A DNA stretch of 64,000 bases from Pseudomonas saudimassiliensis (GCF_000939975.1 NZ_LK391969.1:372001-436000), one strand, 5' to 3'. Numbered from the stretch's first letter, positions 8,838-19,274 are shown. The notes: generated by a model not told the origin, from the letters alone. Translations and numbers: made by a program.

Positions 8838-9813
8838 TTCCAGGTGGATCGGCCCCCATGGGATCGGCCGCTTTGCCACGGAAGTGCAGGACCGTCTGAA
8901 TTTCACCAAGCTGTTCGACGGCGCCGGCAACCCGGCGTCCTTCGCCTCCTCGGTACGCCTGGGCCGCTGGCTCGCCGGCAGCGGGGCCAAGGCGCTCTAC
9001 AGCCCCGGTTACATTCCGCCGTCGGGCAGCCGGCTGCCCTTCGTGTTCACTATCCACGACCTCAACCACATCGATGTGGAACACAACAGCTCGGCGCTCA
9101 AGCGCCTCTATTACCAGTTGATCATCCGTCCAGCAGTGCACCGGGCCGAGCAGGTGCTGACCGTCTCGGAATTCTCCCGCGGGCGGATCGTCGAGTGGGC
9201 GGAGTGTGACCCCGACCGGGTCACCGTGGTCGGCAATGGCGTCAGCGATATCTTCCACGCCCAGGTCGTGCCCATGCAGCCCGGCTATGCCTACTTCTTT
9301 TGCTGCAGCAACCGCAAGGGCCACAAGAATGAAAAGCGATTGGTGCAGGCGTTCAAGCTGAGCGGCCTGCACCGTGACTGCAAGCTGGTGTTCACCGGCA
9401 ATGCCGATGTCGAGCTGCAGCAGCTGATCGCCCGCGAGGACCTGCAGGACCGGGTCCTGTTCACCGGTCGCCTGAGTGAGATCGAACTGGCCAGCTGGTA
9501 CCGGGGGGCTATCGCCACGGTCTTCCCGTCCCTCTATGAGGGCTTCGGCCTGCCCGTTGCCGAGAGCATGGCCTGCGGTACGCCGGTGATTACTTCCGAG
9601 GTGTCCTCTATGCCGGAGGTCGGCGGTGACGCCGCACTCTACGTCGATCCCCATGACAGCGACAGCATCTCCATGGCGATGCTCGCCGTCGCCGGCAATA
9701 CCGAGCTCAGCAAGCAACTCTGCGCCCGTGGACTCGTCCAGGCGCAAAACTTCACCTGGGACCGAACCGCGGGCCTGGTCAGTACCGCGCTGGCCCGGTT
9801 GCCCCTTCATTGA
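8812..9813 (+). CDS. Glycosyltransferase family 4, mannosyltransferase-B-like
   Basis: 333 residues. The N-terminus IAFDSRWIGPHGIGRFATEV and the following VFTIHDLNHI are typical of the GT4 MtfB-like group. The donor-binding half has FTGRLSEIELASWYRGA, then PSLYEGFGLPVAESMACGTP, whose E-GFGLPVA-E is the EX7E motif. It starts inside the end of the polymerase gene (26 bp overlap), which shows translational coupling. The donor may be GDP-mannose, since manC lies downstream, but this is inference. Confidence 0.86.
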   Translation: MEHSHIAFDSRWIGPHGIGRFATEVQDRLNFTKLFDGAGNPASFASSVRLGRWLAGSGAKALYSPGYIPPSGSRLPFVFTIHDLNHIDVEHNSSALKRLYYQLIIRPAVHRAEQVLTVSEFSRGRIVEWAECDPDRVTVVGNGVSDIFHAQVVPMQPGYAYFFCCSNRKGHKNEKRLVQAFKLSGLHRDCKLVFTGNADVELQQLIAREDLQDRVLFTGRLSEIELASWYRGAIATVFPSLYEGFGLPVAESMACGTPVITSEVSSMPEVGGDAALYVDPHDSDSISMAMLAVAGNTELSKQLCARGLVQAQNFTWDRTAGLVSTALARLPLH

Positions 9814-9848
9814 TCTGTCCAGCTCCCCCATTCAGCAAGGAACCCACC

Positions 9849-10994
9849 ATGAAAGTTGCCCTCGTCGTCGACTGGCTTACCGTGTACTCAGGCGCAGAAC
9901 GGGTGGTCGAGCAAATACTGCAGCTCTATCCCGATGCCGATCTGTTTTCACTGATTGACTTCCTGCAGGATGATCAACGGGCATTTCTCAACGGCAAACA
10001 GGCAACCACCTCGTTCCTGCAACGCATGCCCTTCGCCCGCACACGCTACCGCAGCTACCTGCCGCTGATGCCGCTTGCCATCGAACAATTCGATCTCAGC
10101 GGCTACGACTTAATCATCTCCAGTTCCCATGCGGTCGCCAAGGGCGTGCTGACCGGGCCGGACCAACTGCACATCTGCTACATCCATTCGCCGGTGCGCT
10201 ACGCCTGGGACCTGCAACACCAATACTTGATGCAATCGGGCCTCAACAAGGGTCTGAAGAACTGGATCGCCCGCTGGTCGCTGCACTACATCCGCAATTT
10301 CGACGCGCGCTCCTCCCTCGGGGTGAATGCCTTTATTGCCAATTCCGAGTTCATAGCCCGTCGCGTGCAGAAGTGCTATCGGCGGCCCGCCGAGGTGGTG
10401 TATCCACCGGTGAACATCACCGATTTCATCCCGCAACCCGACAAGCAGGACTTCTACGTCGCGGCCTCGCGCATGGTGCCCTACAAGCGCATGGACCTGA
10501 TCGCGCAGGCGTTCCGGCAGATGCCCGAGCGCAAGCTGGTGATCATCGGCGACGGCCCGGATCTCGACAAGGTCCGCGCCGTCGCCGCCGGCGCCAGCAA
10601 CATCACGGTGACCGGTTTCCTGCCCTTTCCGCAGATGCGCCACTACATGCAGCAGGCGAAAGCCTTCGTCTTTGCCGCTGAGGAGGATTTCGGCATCACC
10701 CCGGTTGAGGCCATGGCCTGTGGCACCCCCGTCATCGCCTACGGCAAGGGTGGCGCCCTGGAAACCGTGGTGGACGGCCGGACCGGCTTCTTCTTTCCCC
10801 AGCAAACACCCGAATCGCTCATCCAGGCAGTGGAGCATTTCGAACAACAAGGCCACAGCATCCGTCCCGAGCATTGCCGTGAACAGGCAGAGCATTTCTC
10901 CATCGAGCTGTTCCGCGAGCGTTTTTCCCGGGCGGTGGATGCGGCCATCCAGGAGTTCAATCCGAACCCTAACTCAACCCTTGCAGGAGTATGA
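9849..10994 (+). CDS. Glycosyltransferase family 4, WbaZ-like (putative mannosyltransferase)
   Basis: 381 residues starting [20 protein letters not shown], characteristic of the WbaZ-like GT4 subgroup, which includes GDP-mannose-dependent enzymes. The acceptor half has [10 protein letters not shown] and [11 protein letters not shown]; the donor half has [25 protein letters not shown] and [20 protein letters not shown] with EX7E. The ATG at 9849 follows AAGGAACCC; an in-frame ATG 13 codons upstream overlaps the previous gene and lacks a ribosome site. The stop TGA overlaps the first ATG of manC. Mannose as donor fits the neighbouring manC. Confidence 0.86.
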   Translation: MKVALVVDWLTVYSGAERVVEQILQLYPDADLFSLIDFLQDDQRAFLNGKQATTSFLQRMPFARTRYRSYLPLMPLAIEQFDLSGYDLIISSSHAVAKGVLTGPDQLHICYIHSPVRYAWDLQHQYLMQSGLNKGLKNWIARWSLHYIRNFDARSSLGVNAFIANSEFIARRVQKCYRRPAEVVYPPVNITDFIPQPDKQDFYVAASRMVPYKRMDLIAQAFRQMPERKLVIIGDGPDLDKVRAVAAGASNITVTGFLPFPQMRHYMQQAKAFVFAAEEDFGITPVEAMACGTPVIAYGKGGALETVVDGRTGFFFPQQTPESLIQAVEHFEQQGHSIRPEHCREQAEHFSIELFRERFSRAVDAAIQEFNPNPNSTLAGV

Positions 10995-10996
10995 CC

Positions 10997-12448
10997 ATGT
11001 TGCAGCCCGTAATCATGGCCGGTGGTTCCGGCTCCCGTCTCTGGCCGCTGTCTCGCCAGCTCAACCCGAAGCAGTTCCTGGCACTGGCTGACCAGCAACT
11101 GACCATGCTGCAAGCCACCATCAAGCGGCTCGACGGCCTGGACTGTGCCCAACCGCTGCTCATCTGCAATGAACAGCACCGGTTCCTGGCAGCAGCGCAG
11201 CTGGACCAGCTGGGCATGGACGACACCCGCATCATCCTCGAACCCTGCGGCCGCAATACCGCGCCCGCCATTGCCCTAGCCGCCATCAAGCTCCACACCA
11301 TCGGCCAGGACCCGCTGCTGCTAGTCCTCCCGGCCGACCACAAGATTGCCGATACCGCCGCCTTCCAGGCCAGCCTGCGGCAAGCCATCCCCCTGGCCGA
11401 GGCCGGCAAGCTGGTGACCTTCGGCATAGTACCCACCGCGGCGGAGACCGGTTATGGCTATATCCAGCAGGGCGAACCGGCGGGCGACGGCGCCTTCAGC
11501 GTCAGCCGCTTCGTCGAGAAGCCAGACGCGGCCGCTGCCGATGACTACCTGCGTTCGGGCCAGTATCTGTGGAACAGCGGCATGTTCCTGTTCCGCGCCT
11601 CCCGCTATCTGGAAGAGCTGGCCGACCACCGCCCGGACATCCTCACCGCCTGCCGGCAGGCTGCACTGGATAATACCTACGACCTGCTGTTCACCCGGGT
11701 GCATGCCGAAGCTTTCGCCGCCTGCCCGAGCGAATCCATCGACTACGCGGTAATGGAACACACCGCCGACGCGGTGGTGGTCAGCCTGGACGCTGGCTGG
11801 AGCGATATCGGCTCCTGGTCAGCGCTGTGGGACATCAGCGACAAAGACGCCCATGGCAACGCCACCCAGGGCGACACCCTGGCCCATGACTCGCGCAACA
11901 CCCTGATCCGCGCCGAGCACCGGCTGGTTGCCACCCTGGGAGTCGATGACCTGATCATTGTCGAAACCAAGGACGCCGTGCTGGTCGCCCACAAGGACCG
12001 CGTCCAGGAGGTGAAAGCGCTGGTGGAGCAGCTCAAGTCCACCGGTCGGCAGGAGCACATCAGCCACCGCGAGGTCTACCGGCCCTGGGGCGTGTACGAC
12101 TCGATCGACCACGGCTATCGCTATCAGGTCAAGCACATCACCGTGAAGCCGGGTGCCAAGCTATCCCTGCAGATGCACCACCACCGGGCCGAACACTGGA
12201 TCGTGGTCTGCGGCACGGCCAAGGTGACCAACGGCGACAAGACCTACCTGGTGACCGAGAACCAGTCCTCCTATATCCCGGTAGGCCAGGTGCACACCCT
12301 GGAAAACCCCGGCGTCATCGACCTGCAATTGATCGAGGTGCAGTCGGGCTCCTACCTGGGCGAGGATGACATCGTGCGCTTCGAGGACCGTTACGGCCGG
12401 GTCGAGAAGGTGACCGGCGACACCAGGGCAGTGACGCCACTCAAATGA
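10997..12448 (+). CDS. manC: Mannose-1-phosphate guanylyltransferase / mannose-6-phosphate isomerase
   Basis: About 483 residues, the usual length of bifunctional ManC/AlgA/XanB. The pyrophosphorylase signature [12 protein letters not shown] lies at the N-terminus, FVEKPD is the lysine-bearing substrate site, and the C-terminal cupin has [20 protein letters not shown], with the metal-binding histidines of type II phosphomannose isomerase. It makes GDP-mannose from GTP and mannose-1-P and interconverts fructose-6-P and mannose-6-P; phosphomannomutase must come from elsewhere. AGGAG at 10985-10989 is well spaced from the ATG at 10997 but only one base from the in-frame ATG at 10991, so I prefer 10997. 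Confidence 0.92.
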   Translation: MLQPVIMAGGSGSRLWPLSRQLNPKQFLALADQQLTMLQATIKRLDGLDCAQPLLICNEQHRFLAAAQLDQLGMDDTRIILEPCGRNTAPAIALAAIKLHTIGQDPLLLVLPADHKIADTAAFQASLRQAIPLAEAGKLVTFGIVPTAAETGYGYIQQGEPAGDGAFSVSRFVEKPDAAAADDYLRSGQYLWNSGMFLFRASRYLEELADHRPDILTACRQAALDNTYDLLFTRVHAEAFAACPSESIDYAVMEHTADAVVVSLDAGWSDIGSWSALWDISDKDAHGNATQGDTLAHDSRNTLIRAEHRLVATLGVDDLIIVETKDAVLVAHKDRVQEVKALVEQLKSTGRQEHISHREVYRPWGVYDSIDHGYRYQVKHITVKPGAKLSLQMHHHRAEHWIVVCGTAKVTNGDKTYLVTENQSSYIPVGQVHTLENPGVIDLQLIEVQSGSYLGEDDIVRFEDRYGRVEKVTGDTRAVTPLK

Positions 12449-13935
12449 GCGACCGCGACCCCGTATCGGCCACGCCGCCACCACGCAGCCTCGGCAGTAT
12501 TGCGGCCCGGGGCGCCGTCCTCACGCTGGGTGGCCAGGGCGTGAAGATCATGCTGCAGTTCTGCGGCATCGTGGTGCTCGCCCGACTGCTGTCACCCAAC
12601 GACTATGGCCTCATGGCCATGGTCGTGGTGCTGACGGGTATCGGGGAGGTGCTGCGCGACCTCGGGCTGTCCTCCGCCGCTGTCCAGGCGCGGAGCCTGT
12701 CCGACCAGCAACGCAGCAACCTGTTCTGGATCAACTCGGCAATCGGCCTGGGCCTGGCGCTGCTGGTGTTCGCCATCGCTCCGGCCATTGCTGCCTTTTA
12801 TGATGAACCCCGGCTGATTCCGATTAGCCGGGTGCTGGCGATCACCTTCGTGCTCAACGGCATCGCCACCCAGTATCGGGCACAGCTCAACCGCGGCCTG
12901 CAATTCGGGGCGCTGGCGATCGTCGATATCCTCGGCATGGCGGCCGGCCTGGCCGCTGGGCTGTATCTGGCAATCACCGGCTGGAACTACTGGGCACTGG
13001 TCGGGCAGCAACTGGCCATGTCCACCGCCACCCTACTGACCCTGCTGTGCGCCGCTCGCTGGCTGCCGGGCAGGCCCCGGCGCAATGCAGCCATGGGCGA
13101 CCTGCTGCGCTATGGCAGCAACCTGATGGGCACCCAGCTGATTGGCTACGCCACCCGCAATCTCGACAGCCTGATCATCGGTTATCGGTTCGGCGCCGAG
13201 TCCCTGGGGTTGTACAGCAAGTCCTACCAGCTCTCCATGTTGCCGCTGAACCAGATCAACGCGCCCGCCACTACCATCGCCCTGCCGGTACTGTCACGGC
13301 TGCAGCAGGAGCCGGCGCGCTATGACCAGTTCCTGCTCCATGGCCAGACAGTGATGCTGCATCTGATCGTCGGTCTGCTGGCCAGCGCCGCGGCATTGGC
13401 CGAGCCGCTGATCCTGTTGGTGCTGGGGCCGCAATGGCAGGCCGCCGTGCCGGTGTTTCGCATTCTCGCGGTAGCGGGGATTTTCCAGGCGGCCAGCTAT
13501 GCAAGCTACTGGGTCTTCCTCTCCAAGGGGCTGACGCCACTGCATCTGCGGTTCACCCTGATCTCGCGTCCGGTAATGATCGCCGCCATCTTTCTGGGCG
13601 CCTACTGGGGCATGCAGGGCGTGGCGCTGACCGTCGCGGCCGGCACCGGTGTGCTGTGGCTCTGGGGGCTGTACTTCCTGCGGCATTCCGGCGCGCCGGT
13701 CCCCGCCATGCTGCGTAACGGCCTGACCATCATCGGCGGCCACGCCCTCAGTGCCTGCCTGGCCTGGTACAGCGCCAGCCAGTGGGGCAGCTCACTGCTG
13801 ATGCAGCTGCTGATCGGCGGCGCGGCCATGGCCAGCGCCCTGGTGCTGCTCGGACTGATCTGGCCGCCCTTCCGCCGCAGTCTGCTGCAGGTGCTCGGCT
13901 CCGGCGCCCTGCTGCGCGCACGCCGCAAACAATAG
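12445..13935 (+). CDS. wzx: Wzx-type lipid-linked oligosaccharide flippase
   Basis: 496 residues with about 12-14 membrane helices. The N-terminus is typical of the MATE/MOP polysaccharide transport family (WzxC/TuaB group): a helix with [20 protein letters not shown] followed by [12 protein letters not shown], and later [20 protein letters not shown] with the [19 protein letters not shown] stretch. It flips undecaprenyl-linked repeat units to the periplasm for Wzy. The start ATG overlaps the manC stop (ATGA). Together with Wzy and Wzc it defines this as a Wzx/Wzy-dependent pathway. Confidence 0.9.
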   Translation: MSDRDPVSATPPPRSLGSIAARGAVLTLGGQGVKIMLQFCGIVVLARLLSPNDYGLMAMVVVLTGIGEVLRDLGLSSAAVQARSLSDQQRSNLFWINSAIGLGLALLVFAIAPAIAAFYDEPRLIPISRVLAITFVLNGIATQYRAQLNRGLQFGALAIVDILGMAAGLAAGLYLAITGWNYWALVGQQLAMSTATLLTLLCAARWLPGRPRRNAAMGDLLRYGSNLMGTQLIGYATRNLDSLIIGYRFGAESLGLYSKSYQLSMLPLNQINAPATTIALPVLSRLQQEPARYDQFLLHGQTVMLHLIVGLLASAAALAEPLILLVLGPQWQAAVPVFRILAVAGIFQAASYASYWVFLSKGLTPLHLRFTLISRPVMIAAIFLGAYWGMQGVALTVAAGTGVLWLWGLYFLRHSGAPVPAMLRNGLTIIGGHALSACLAWYSASQWGSSLLMQLLIGGAAMASALVLLGLIWPPFRRSLLQVLGSGALLRARRKQ

Positions 13936-13969
13936 CCATGAACTTTTCAACCACTTGCTCGGAACAGTC

Positions 13970-15220
13970 ATGAAAAAACACATCAGAGCCGCACTGGGGC
14001 ATCCGCGCCTGCTGCATCTGTTCGATCGCCTGATGTTCACCATCGGCCCTGCGACCAGTCAACCTTCGACCTTCAGCCTGCTGATCGCGCCTCCCGGCGC
14101 GGGCAATATCGGCGACCAGGCGATGGTCGAGGCCTTTCTGGAAAACACCCCGGGCAACGTGCGGATCATCTGCCACGGCCAGCAGGATATCTGTATTCCC
14201 GATCAGCACGCCGAGCGCACCCGGGTCATCGTGCTGCCGGGGTTGATCTATGGGCACCTGCTGCCACACCTGCGCAGTATCGGGGTTTTTCGCCGACTGC
14301 TCGGTCGCGCGCAGATGGTCGCCATTACCGGGGCGGATATCATGGACGGCGCCTACAACTGGCAAGCTTCCACCAATCGGGCCAACATCGCCTGGCTCGC
14401 CGCCCAGGCCAACATCCCGGTACGCATTCTGGGCTTCAGCTGGAACGGCCGGGCACATCCCCAGGCCCTGGCCGCCCTGAAGCGGGCCACGGCCGCCGGC
14501 GTGCAATTGTGCCTGCGTGATCCGCTGTCCGCCGAGCGGGCCCGGGCCGACGGCCTGGCCAATGTGACCGAAGTGGCGGATATCGTCTTCGCCGCGCGCA
14601 CTGTCAACTTCGCCACCGCTTCGCAATTGCTGTATTCCCTACCTTCCCAGTGCAACTACGCACTGGTCAATGCCAGTGGCCTGATTGGCCGCTCGTCGGT
14701 GCAGATCGAGGGCTACGTGCGCATCATCCGCGAGCTGCAACACCATGGCCTGCAGGTGATACTGCTGCCCCACGTCTCCCGCCCCGGCGGTGATGATCTG
14801 CCCGTCTGCCGGGAGATCTGCGAGGCATTGGGCGACTCGACGGTGCTGATGATCGAGCGCCTGCTGTCTCCGGCAGAAATCCGCGGCCTGACCGCTGGCG
14901 CCACCCTTACCGTCACGGGCCGCATGCACCTGGCAATCATGTCCCTGTACAGCGGCGTGCCCGCCATCACCCTCGCCACCCAGGGCAAGGTCGAGGGCAT
15001 GATGCGGCTCTTTGGTGCGGAATTTCTGGCCATCGAACCACGGCCCGACTTCGCCGAACGCATCGTCGCTCTGATCCAGCAGGTGCTGGCCCGCCCGGAC
15101 GACCTGCGCCAACACCTGCACAGCAAGCTGCCCGCCGTGCGCACCCTGGCCCGGCGCAATTTCGACGCGGCCCAGCCCGAGCCGGCCCGCCAGGAGGAGT
15201 TGTCCTGTGCCTACGATTGA
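13970..15220 (+). CDS. Polysaccharide pyruvyl transferase family protein
   Basis: 416 residues. The family fingerprint PPGAGNIGDQAMVEAFL lies near residues 43-59, and the C-terminal half has the conserved VTGRMHLAIMSLYSGVPAI region of CsaB/WcaK-type enzymes, including the expected Arg and His. These enzymes ketalise sugar residues with pyruvate from phosphoenolpyruvate, adding negative charge to the polymer. The ATG at 13970 with GGAAC upstream was chosen over an in-frame TTG at 13955. The end overlaps the next gene by 14 bp, and the two families very often occur as a pair in EPS clusters. Confidence 0.88.
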   Translation: MKKHIRAALGHPRLLHLFDRLMFTIGPATSQPSTFSLLIAPPGAGNIGDQAMVEAFLENTPGNVRIICHGQQDICIPDQHAERTRVIVLPGLIYGHLLPHLRSIGVFRRLLGRAQMVAITGADIMDGAYNWQASTNRANIAWLAAQANIPVRILGFSWNGRAHPQALAALKRATAAGVQLCLRDPLSAERARADGLANVTEVADIVFAARTVNFATASQLLYSLPSQCNYALVNASGLIGRSSVQIEGYVRIIRELQHHGLQVILLPHVSRPGGDDLPVCREICEALGDSTVLMIERLLSPAEIRGLTAGATLTVTGRMHLAIMSLYSGVPAITLATQGKVEGMMRLFGAEFLAIEPRPDFAERIVALIQQVLARPDDLRQHLHSKLPAVRTLARRNFDAAQPEPARQEELSCAYD

Positions 15221-16601
15221 ACAGGTAGTCGCGCGGGATATCTGCGTCGGTTGCGGCGCCTGCCAGTTCGCCACCCGCGGCGACATCACCGTCCAGCGCA
15301 ACGACCTGGGTTACTACCGTGCCGACCTGACCACTGCCAGCCCCCAGAGCATCGCCACCGGCAGCCGCGTCTGCCCCTTTGCCCAGGAGGCGCCGAACGA
15401 GGATGCCATTGCCGCCGAGGTGTTCCCCGCCGTGCTCCGGGAGGACCCGCGCACCGGCAAGTACCTCAGCATCGCCGCCGCCCGGGTCACCGCCGATGAC
15501 TACCTGCTCGGCAGCAGCTCCGGCGGTCTCACCAGCTGGATTCTGATCCAGTTGCTGGAGACAGGGCATATCGACGGGGTCATCCACGTCGGCCAGGGTG
15601 GCGACGGGCTGTTTTCCTACCGCATCTCCCGTAGCCGCCAGGAATTGACTGCCCGCCGCAAGTCCATCTATTACTCGACCAGCTTCAATAGCGCGCTACA
15701 CAGTGTCCACGGAGATGGCCAGCGCTACGCCCTGGTGGGCGTGCCCTGTTTCATCAAGAGCGCGCGCCTGCTGTGCCGGGAAGATCGGACCCTGGCCACC
15801 CAACTGATCTACTTTATCGGCCTGGTCTGCGGCCATCTGAAATCCGCCGCCTTCGCCGAGTTGCTGGCCTGGCAATGCGGCGTCGGCCCCAACGAACTGG
15901 CCGCGGTGGACTTTCGCGTCAAGCAACCCGGTGAGGATGCCGGGCGTTACCGCTTCGGTGCCCGCGCCAAAGCAGCGACCGTCGGCGGCGCCGACGACTG
16001 CGAATGGACCACCCGCCCCACCAGCCAACTGCTGGGGGGTAACTGGGGCCACGGCATGTTCCAGCTCAACGCCTGCAACTACTGCGACGACATTTTCGCT
16101 GAAACCGCCGATGTGGTGCTGGGCGACGCCTGGCTACCGGAATACCGGGCCGACTGGCGCGGCACCAATGTCCTGCTGTGCCGCAACGCCGTGATCCAGC
16201 GGCTGATCGACCGCGGCCAGGCCGAAGGCGAACTCTTCATTGCTCCCCTGTCCGCCGCCGAAGCCGCCCAATCCCAGGCCGGCAACTTCCGCCACCGTCG
16301 CGAAGGGCTGGCCCTGCGCCTGGCCGACGACCAGAACGCAGGCCTGTGGGCGCCAACCAAGCGGGTAATGCCCGACGCGAACATCGTTGGCAGCCGCCGT
16401 CGGGAACTCATCCGGCGGCGCCGCGAGCTGTCCCGCGCCAGCCACGAACTGTTCGCCACGGCAAAACGCCAGGGGTCCCTCGACCTATTCATCGAGCGCA
16501 TCACCCCCCTGGTACAGCAATACGAGAAATACAACACCCCCTCGCTACCACGCCGGCTCCTCGGCCTGGCCAAACGCAGAATCAAGCTGATTTTGTCATG
16601 A
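15207..16601 (+). CDS. Coenzyme F420 hydrogenase/dehydrogenase beta-subunit family, EPS-associated
   Basis: 464 residues. A GTG start is preceded by AGGAGG. The N-terminus carries a ferredoxin-like site, CVGCGACQF then VCPFA, giving CxxCxxC...CP for one 4Fe-4S cluster. The FrhB-type body has the conserved LGSSSGGLTSWILIQLLE, YSTSFNSAL, GVPCFIKSARL and, near residue 290, CNYCDDIFAETADVVLGDAW. Archaeal relatives reduce F420, which pseudomonads are not known to make. Bacterial members sit next to pyruvyl transferases in polysaccharide clusters and their reaction is unknown. It overlaps the pyruvyl transferase gene, so a linked role is likely. Confidence 0.85.
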   Translation: MPTIEQVVARDICVGCGACQFATRGDITVQRNDLGYYRADLTTASPQSIATGSRVCPFAQEAPNEDAIAAEVFPAVLREDPRTGKYLSIAAARVTADDYLLGSSSGGLTSWILIQLLETGHIDGVIHVGQGGDGLFSYRISRSRQELTARRKSIYYSTSFNSALHSVHGDGQRYALVGVPCFIKSARLLCREDRTLATQLIYFIGLVCGHLKSAAFAELLAWQCGVGPNELAAVDFRVKQPGEDAGRYRFGARAKAATVGGADDCEWTTRPTSQLLGGNWGHGMFQLNACNYCDDIFAETADVVLGDAWLPEYRADWRGTNVLLCRNAVIQRLIDRGQAEGELFIAPLSAAEAAQSQAGNFRHRREGLALRLADDQNAGLWAPTKRVMPDANIVGSRRRELIRRRRELSRASHELFATAKRQGSLDLFIERITPLVQQYEKYNTPSLPRRLLGLAKRRIKLILS

Positions 16602-16675
16602 AAACCAAAACGTCCCGGCGTTTGGCTCCCGCCCAAGAGCATTCGCAAACCTAATACCCAGATAAGGAAAACGTT

Positions 16676-17707
16676 TTGAAGAAGATTACAGATCCCCAGC
16701 TGAAGATCGGCTATGTGCCCGGGTACGCGGAGGCTAACGCCTATGTCCAGCGGACCCAGGAAGCACTGGCCGAACTGGGTCAGGTCTATCCGCTGTCGCC
16801 CTCGACCAAGTCCCTGTGGCGACTGCTGAAATACCGTCCCGGCTTCTTCGATGTGATCATCGTCAACTGGCTGGAATACAAGACCGCCAACCCGCGGACC
16901 GGGCGCCTGTCGATGGCTGGCATACTGGCGTATTTCGTGCAGATTATCTTCCTCCGCCTCATGTGCCGGCGGTTGGTCTACATCCGCCACAACACCTATC
17001 CCCACCATGCCAGTAGCCAATCCGCCACCGCCCTGACCAAGGTGATCGACCTGTCCGAACACCTGTACTCCGTGACCGCCACCCACAGTGGCCACTATGC
17101 GGAGAAACACTACATTCCGCACCCGCTCTACCTGGAACAATCCATGTGCGCCAAGGGGCCGCACTTCATCGTCTTCGGGCGGGTCATGCCGTACAAGAAT
17201 ATCGAGCAGTTGATCCACCAGTTTCCCCTGGATGAACAACTCGTTATCGCCGGCCCCTGTGATGACCAGCCCTATTTCCGCAAGCTCCAGACCGCTGCCG
17301 AAGGCAAACAGATCACCTTCATCTCGCGCTTTCTGTCCGAAACGGAAGCCCGCCAACTGGTCGGCTCCGCCCGCGGCCTGATCCTGTCCCACGCCGATAA
17401 CGACATGATCGTCAGCGGCAGTTTCTTCTATGCCCTGAGCCTCGGCACCCCGGTCATTGCCGTGAAAACGCCCTTCTTCGACTGGGTACAGCGGGAGCTT
17501 GACCTGCAGGGCCTGACCCTGGTGGACGAGCTGGACAGCATCGGCGCGGCCATCAAGCAGCAGAACGACCTGCCCCCCGAGACCATTCTCAGCTCGGCGC
17601 GCAAATACTTTTCCATGGCCACCGTAACAGCCTGCTGGGACAACCTGTTCCGCCAGTTGCGCCTGCATGGCCCGGCGTGCCCGCCGGAACCCTTGTCCCG
17701 ACCATGA
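16676..17707 (+). CDS. Putative glycosyltransferase (GT-B fold)
   Basis: 343 residues starting at a TTG that has AAGGAAAA upstream; the 74-bp gap before it is the widest within the operon core. The N-terminal half is divergent (IGYVPGYAEANAYVQR, VIIVNWLEYK, LVYIRHNTYPHH). The C-terminal half has HFIVFGRVMPYKNIEQLI, VIAGPCDD and SHADNDMIVSGSFFYALSLG, the donor domain of GT4-like enzymes. The usual second Glu of EX7E is not obvious, so the catalytic assignment is weaker than for the other three transferases. It is likely the fourth transferase of the repeat unit. Confidence 0.75.
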   Translation: MKKITDPQLKIGYVPGYAEANAYVQRTQEALAELGQVYPLSPSTKSLWRLLKYRPGFFDVIIVNWLEYKTANPRTGRLSMAGILAYFVQIIFLRLMCRRLVYIRHNTYPHHASSQSATALTKVIDLSEHLYSVTATHSGHYAEKHYIPHPLYLEQSMCAKGPHFIVFGRVMPYKNIEQLIHQFPLDEQLVIAGPCDDQPYFRKLQTAAEGKQITFISRFLSETEARQLVGSARGLILSHADNDMIVSGSFFYALSLGTPVIAVKTPFFDWVQRELDLQGLTLVDELDSIGAAIKQQNDLPPETILSSARKYFSMATVTACWDNLFRQLRLHGPACPPEPLSRP

Positions 17708-17784
17708 CGGTAACGTCAGTCCCGGAGCCCGCCTCCGCCTGACGGCTTCCATACCACCTTGCGCCTCGACTGCAGGATCTTTCC

Positions 17785-19200
17785 ATGTTGAACAATCAAG
17801 ACGGCATCATTCGCTCCAACGAACCCATACTCAACGTGATCCAGCGTTGGCTGGACCTGGGTGTCATCTGCGCCACGCTGCTGCTGGTGATGCTGGGGCG
17901 CGACATCCCCGCGTCACCGCAACACACGCTCAACCTGCTGATCGCCCTGTTCCTGTTCTACGTGCTCAGCGATGGCAGCAAACTGTACGGCTCCTGGCGG
18001 GGCGAGCCCACGTTCCGCGAGCACCGGCGGGTAGCGGGAAACTGGGCCGCCGCCTTCGTCGGCATGTTCATCGCCGACTACTTCCTGCTGCACAATGAGC
18101 TGCTGGCGGACCGGGACAAGCTGTGCTGGTTCGCCGGCGGCCTGGTTATCCTCAGCGGCTACCGCATCGGCCTGCGCCTGCTCATGCGCACCCTGCGGGC
18201 CAATGGCTACAACACCCGCACCGTCGCCATCGTCGGTGCCGGCTCACTGGGTCAACGGCTCGCCGCCAACATCGTCGACAACCCCTGGATGGGCCTGGAC
18301 CTGCTGGGCTTCTACGACGACGCGACCAGCGACGCGGTCTATCTGCAAAAGATCCAGGGCTTCGTGCCGGTGCGCGGTGATCACCAGGCGCTGGTTGACA
18401 ACGTCCGCGCCGGGTATATCGACAAGGTCTACATTACCCTGCCCATGGGCGCCGAAGAACGCATCAAATGGCTGCTCGACCAGCTCAGCGACAGCACCGC
18501 CTCGGTCTACCTGATCCCCAACGTCTTCATCGTCGACCTGCTGCATGCCCGCAGCGAGTCCATCAACGGCTTGCCCAGCATCAGCATCTTCGACTCTCCC
18601 ATGGACGGCGCTAGCCGGCTGGTCAAACGTGTCGAGGACATAGTGCTGTCCTTGGCCATCCTCGCGATCATCGCCGTGCCCATGCTGATCATCGCCCTGG
18701 GCGTGCGCCTCACTTCCCCCGGCCCCGCGCTGTTCCGGCAGAAACGCTACGGCATGGACGGGCGCCCCATCGAGGTGTGGAAATTCCGCAGCATGACCGT
18801 CATGGAAAACGGCGACACCGTCACCCAGGCCAAGCGCAACGACAGCCGCATCACTCCGTTCGGCGCCTTCCTGCGCCGCACTTCCCTGGACGAGCTGCCG
18901 CAATTTCTCAATGTGCTGCGTGGCGATATGTCCATCGTTGGCCCTCGCCCCCACGCCATCGCCCACAACGAGGAATACCGCAAGCTCATCAGCGGCTACA
19001 TGCTCCGCCACAAGGTCAAACCCGGCATCACCGGCTGGGCCCAGATCAACGGCTGGCGCGGCGAAACCGACACCCTCGACAAGATGCAGAAACGCATCGA
19101 ATACGACCTCAACTACATCCGCCGCTGGTCCCTCTGGCTGGACCTGAAGATCGTCTTCCTCACCGTATTCAAAGGCTTCCTCAACAAGAACGCCTATTGA
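17785..19200 (+). CDS. wcaJ: Undecaprenyl-phosphate glucose phosphotransferase (WcaJ/GumD type)
   Basis: 471 residues, the normal length of a polyisoprenyl-phosphate hexose-1-phosphate transferase. Four N-terminal membrane helices (about 20-125) are followed by a Rossmann-like soluble part (VAIVGAGSLGQRLA). The C-terminal catalytic domain has a re-entrant helix at KRVEDIVLSLAILAIIAVPM, then PGPALFRQKRYGMDGRPIEV, KFRSM, SLDELPQFLNVLRGDMS, VGPRPHA and KPGITGWAQ. It loads Glc-1-P from UDP-glucose on undecaprenyl phosphate, the first step of the repeat unit. Being last in the operon is common for this gene. Glucose as first sugar rests on family similarity. Confidence 0.92.
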   Translation: MLNNQDGIIRSNEPILNVIQRWLDLGVICATLLLVMLGRDIPASPQHTLNLLIALFLFYVLSDGSKLYGSWRGEPTFREHRRVAGNWAAAFVGMFIADYFLLHNELLADRDKLCWFAGGLVILSGYRIGLRLLMRTLRANGYNTRTVAIVGAGSLGQRLAANIVDNPWMGLDLLGFYDDATSDAVYLQKIQGFVPVRGDHQALVDNVRAGYIDKVYITLPMGAEERIKWLLDQLSDSTASVYLIPNVFIVDLLHARSESINGLPSISIFDSPMDGASRLVKRVEDIVLSLAILAIIAVPMLIIALGVRLTSPGPALFRQKRYGMDGRPIEVWKFRSMTVMENGDTVTQAKRNDSRITPFGAFLRRTSLDELPQFLNVLRGDMSIVGPRPHAIAHNEEYRKLISGYMLRHKVKPGITGWAQINGWRGETDTLDKMQKRIEYDLNYIRRWSLWLDLKIVFLTVFKGFLNKNAY

Positions 19201-19274
19201 GTCTGATCCCAGGCGGGCTGTTCCTGCTACACTAGCACCCCTTTCCCACGCTAGCGCCAGGACAGCCCGCACCA

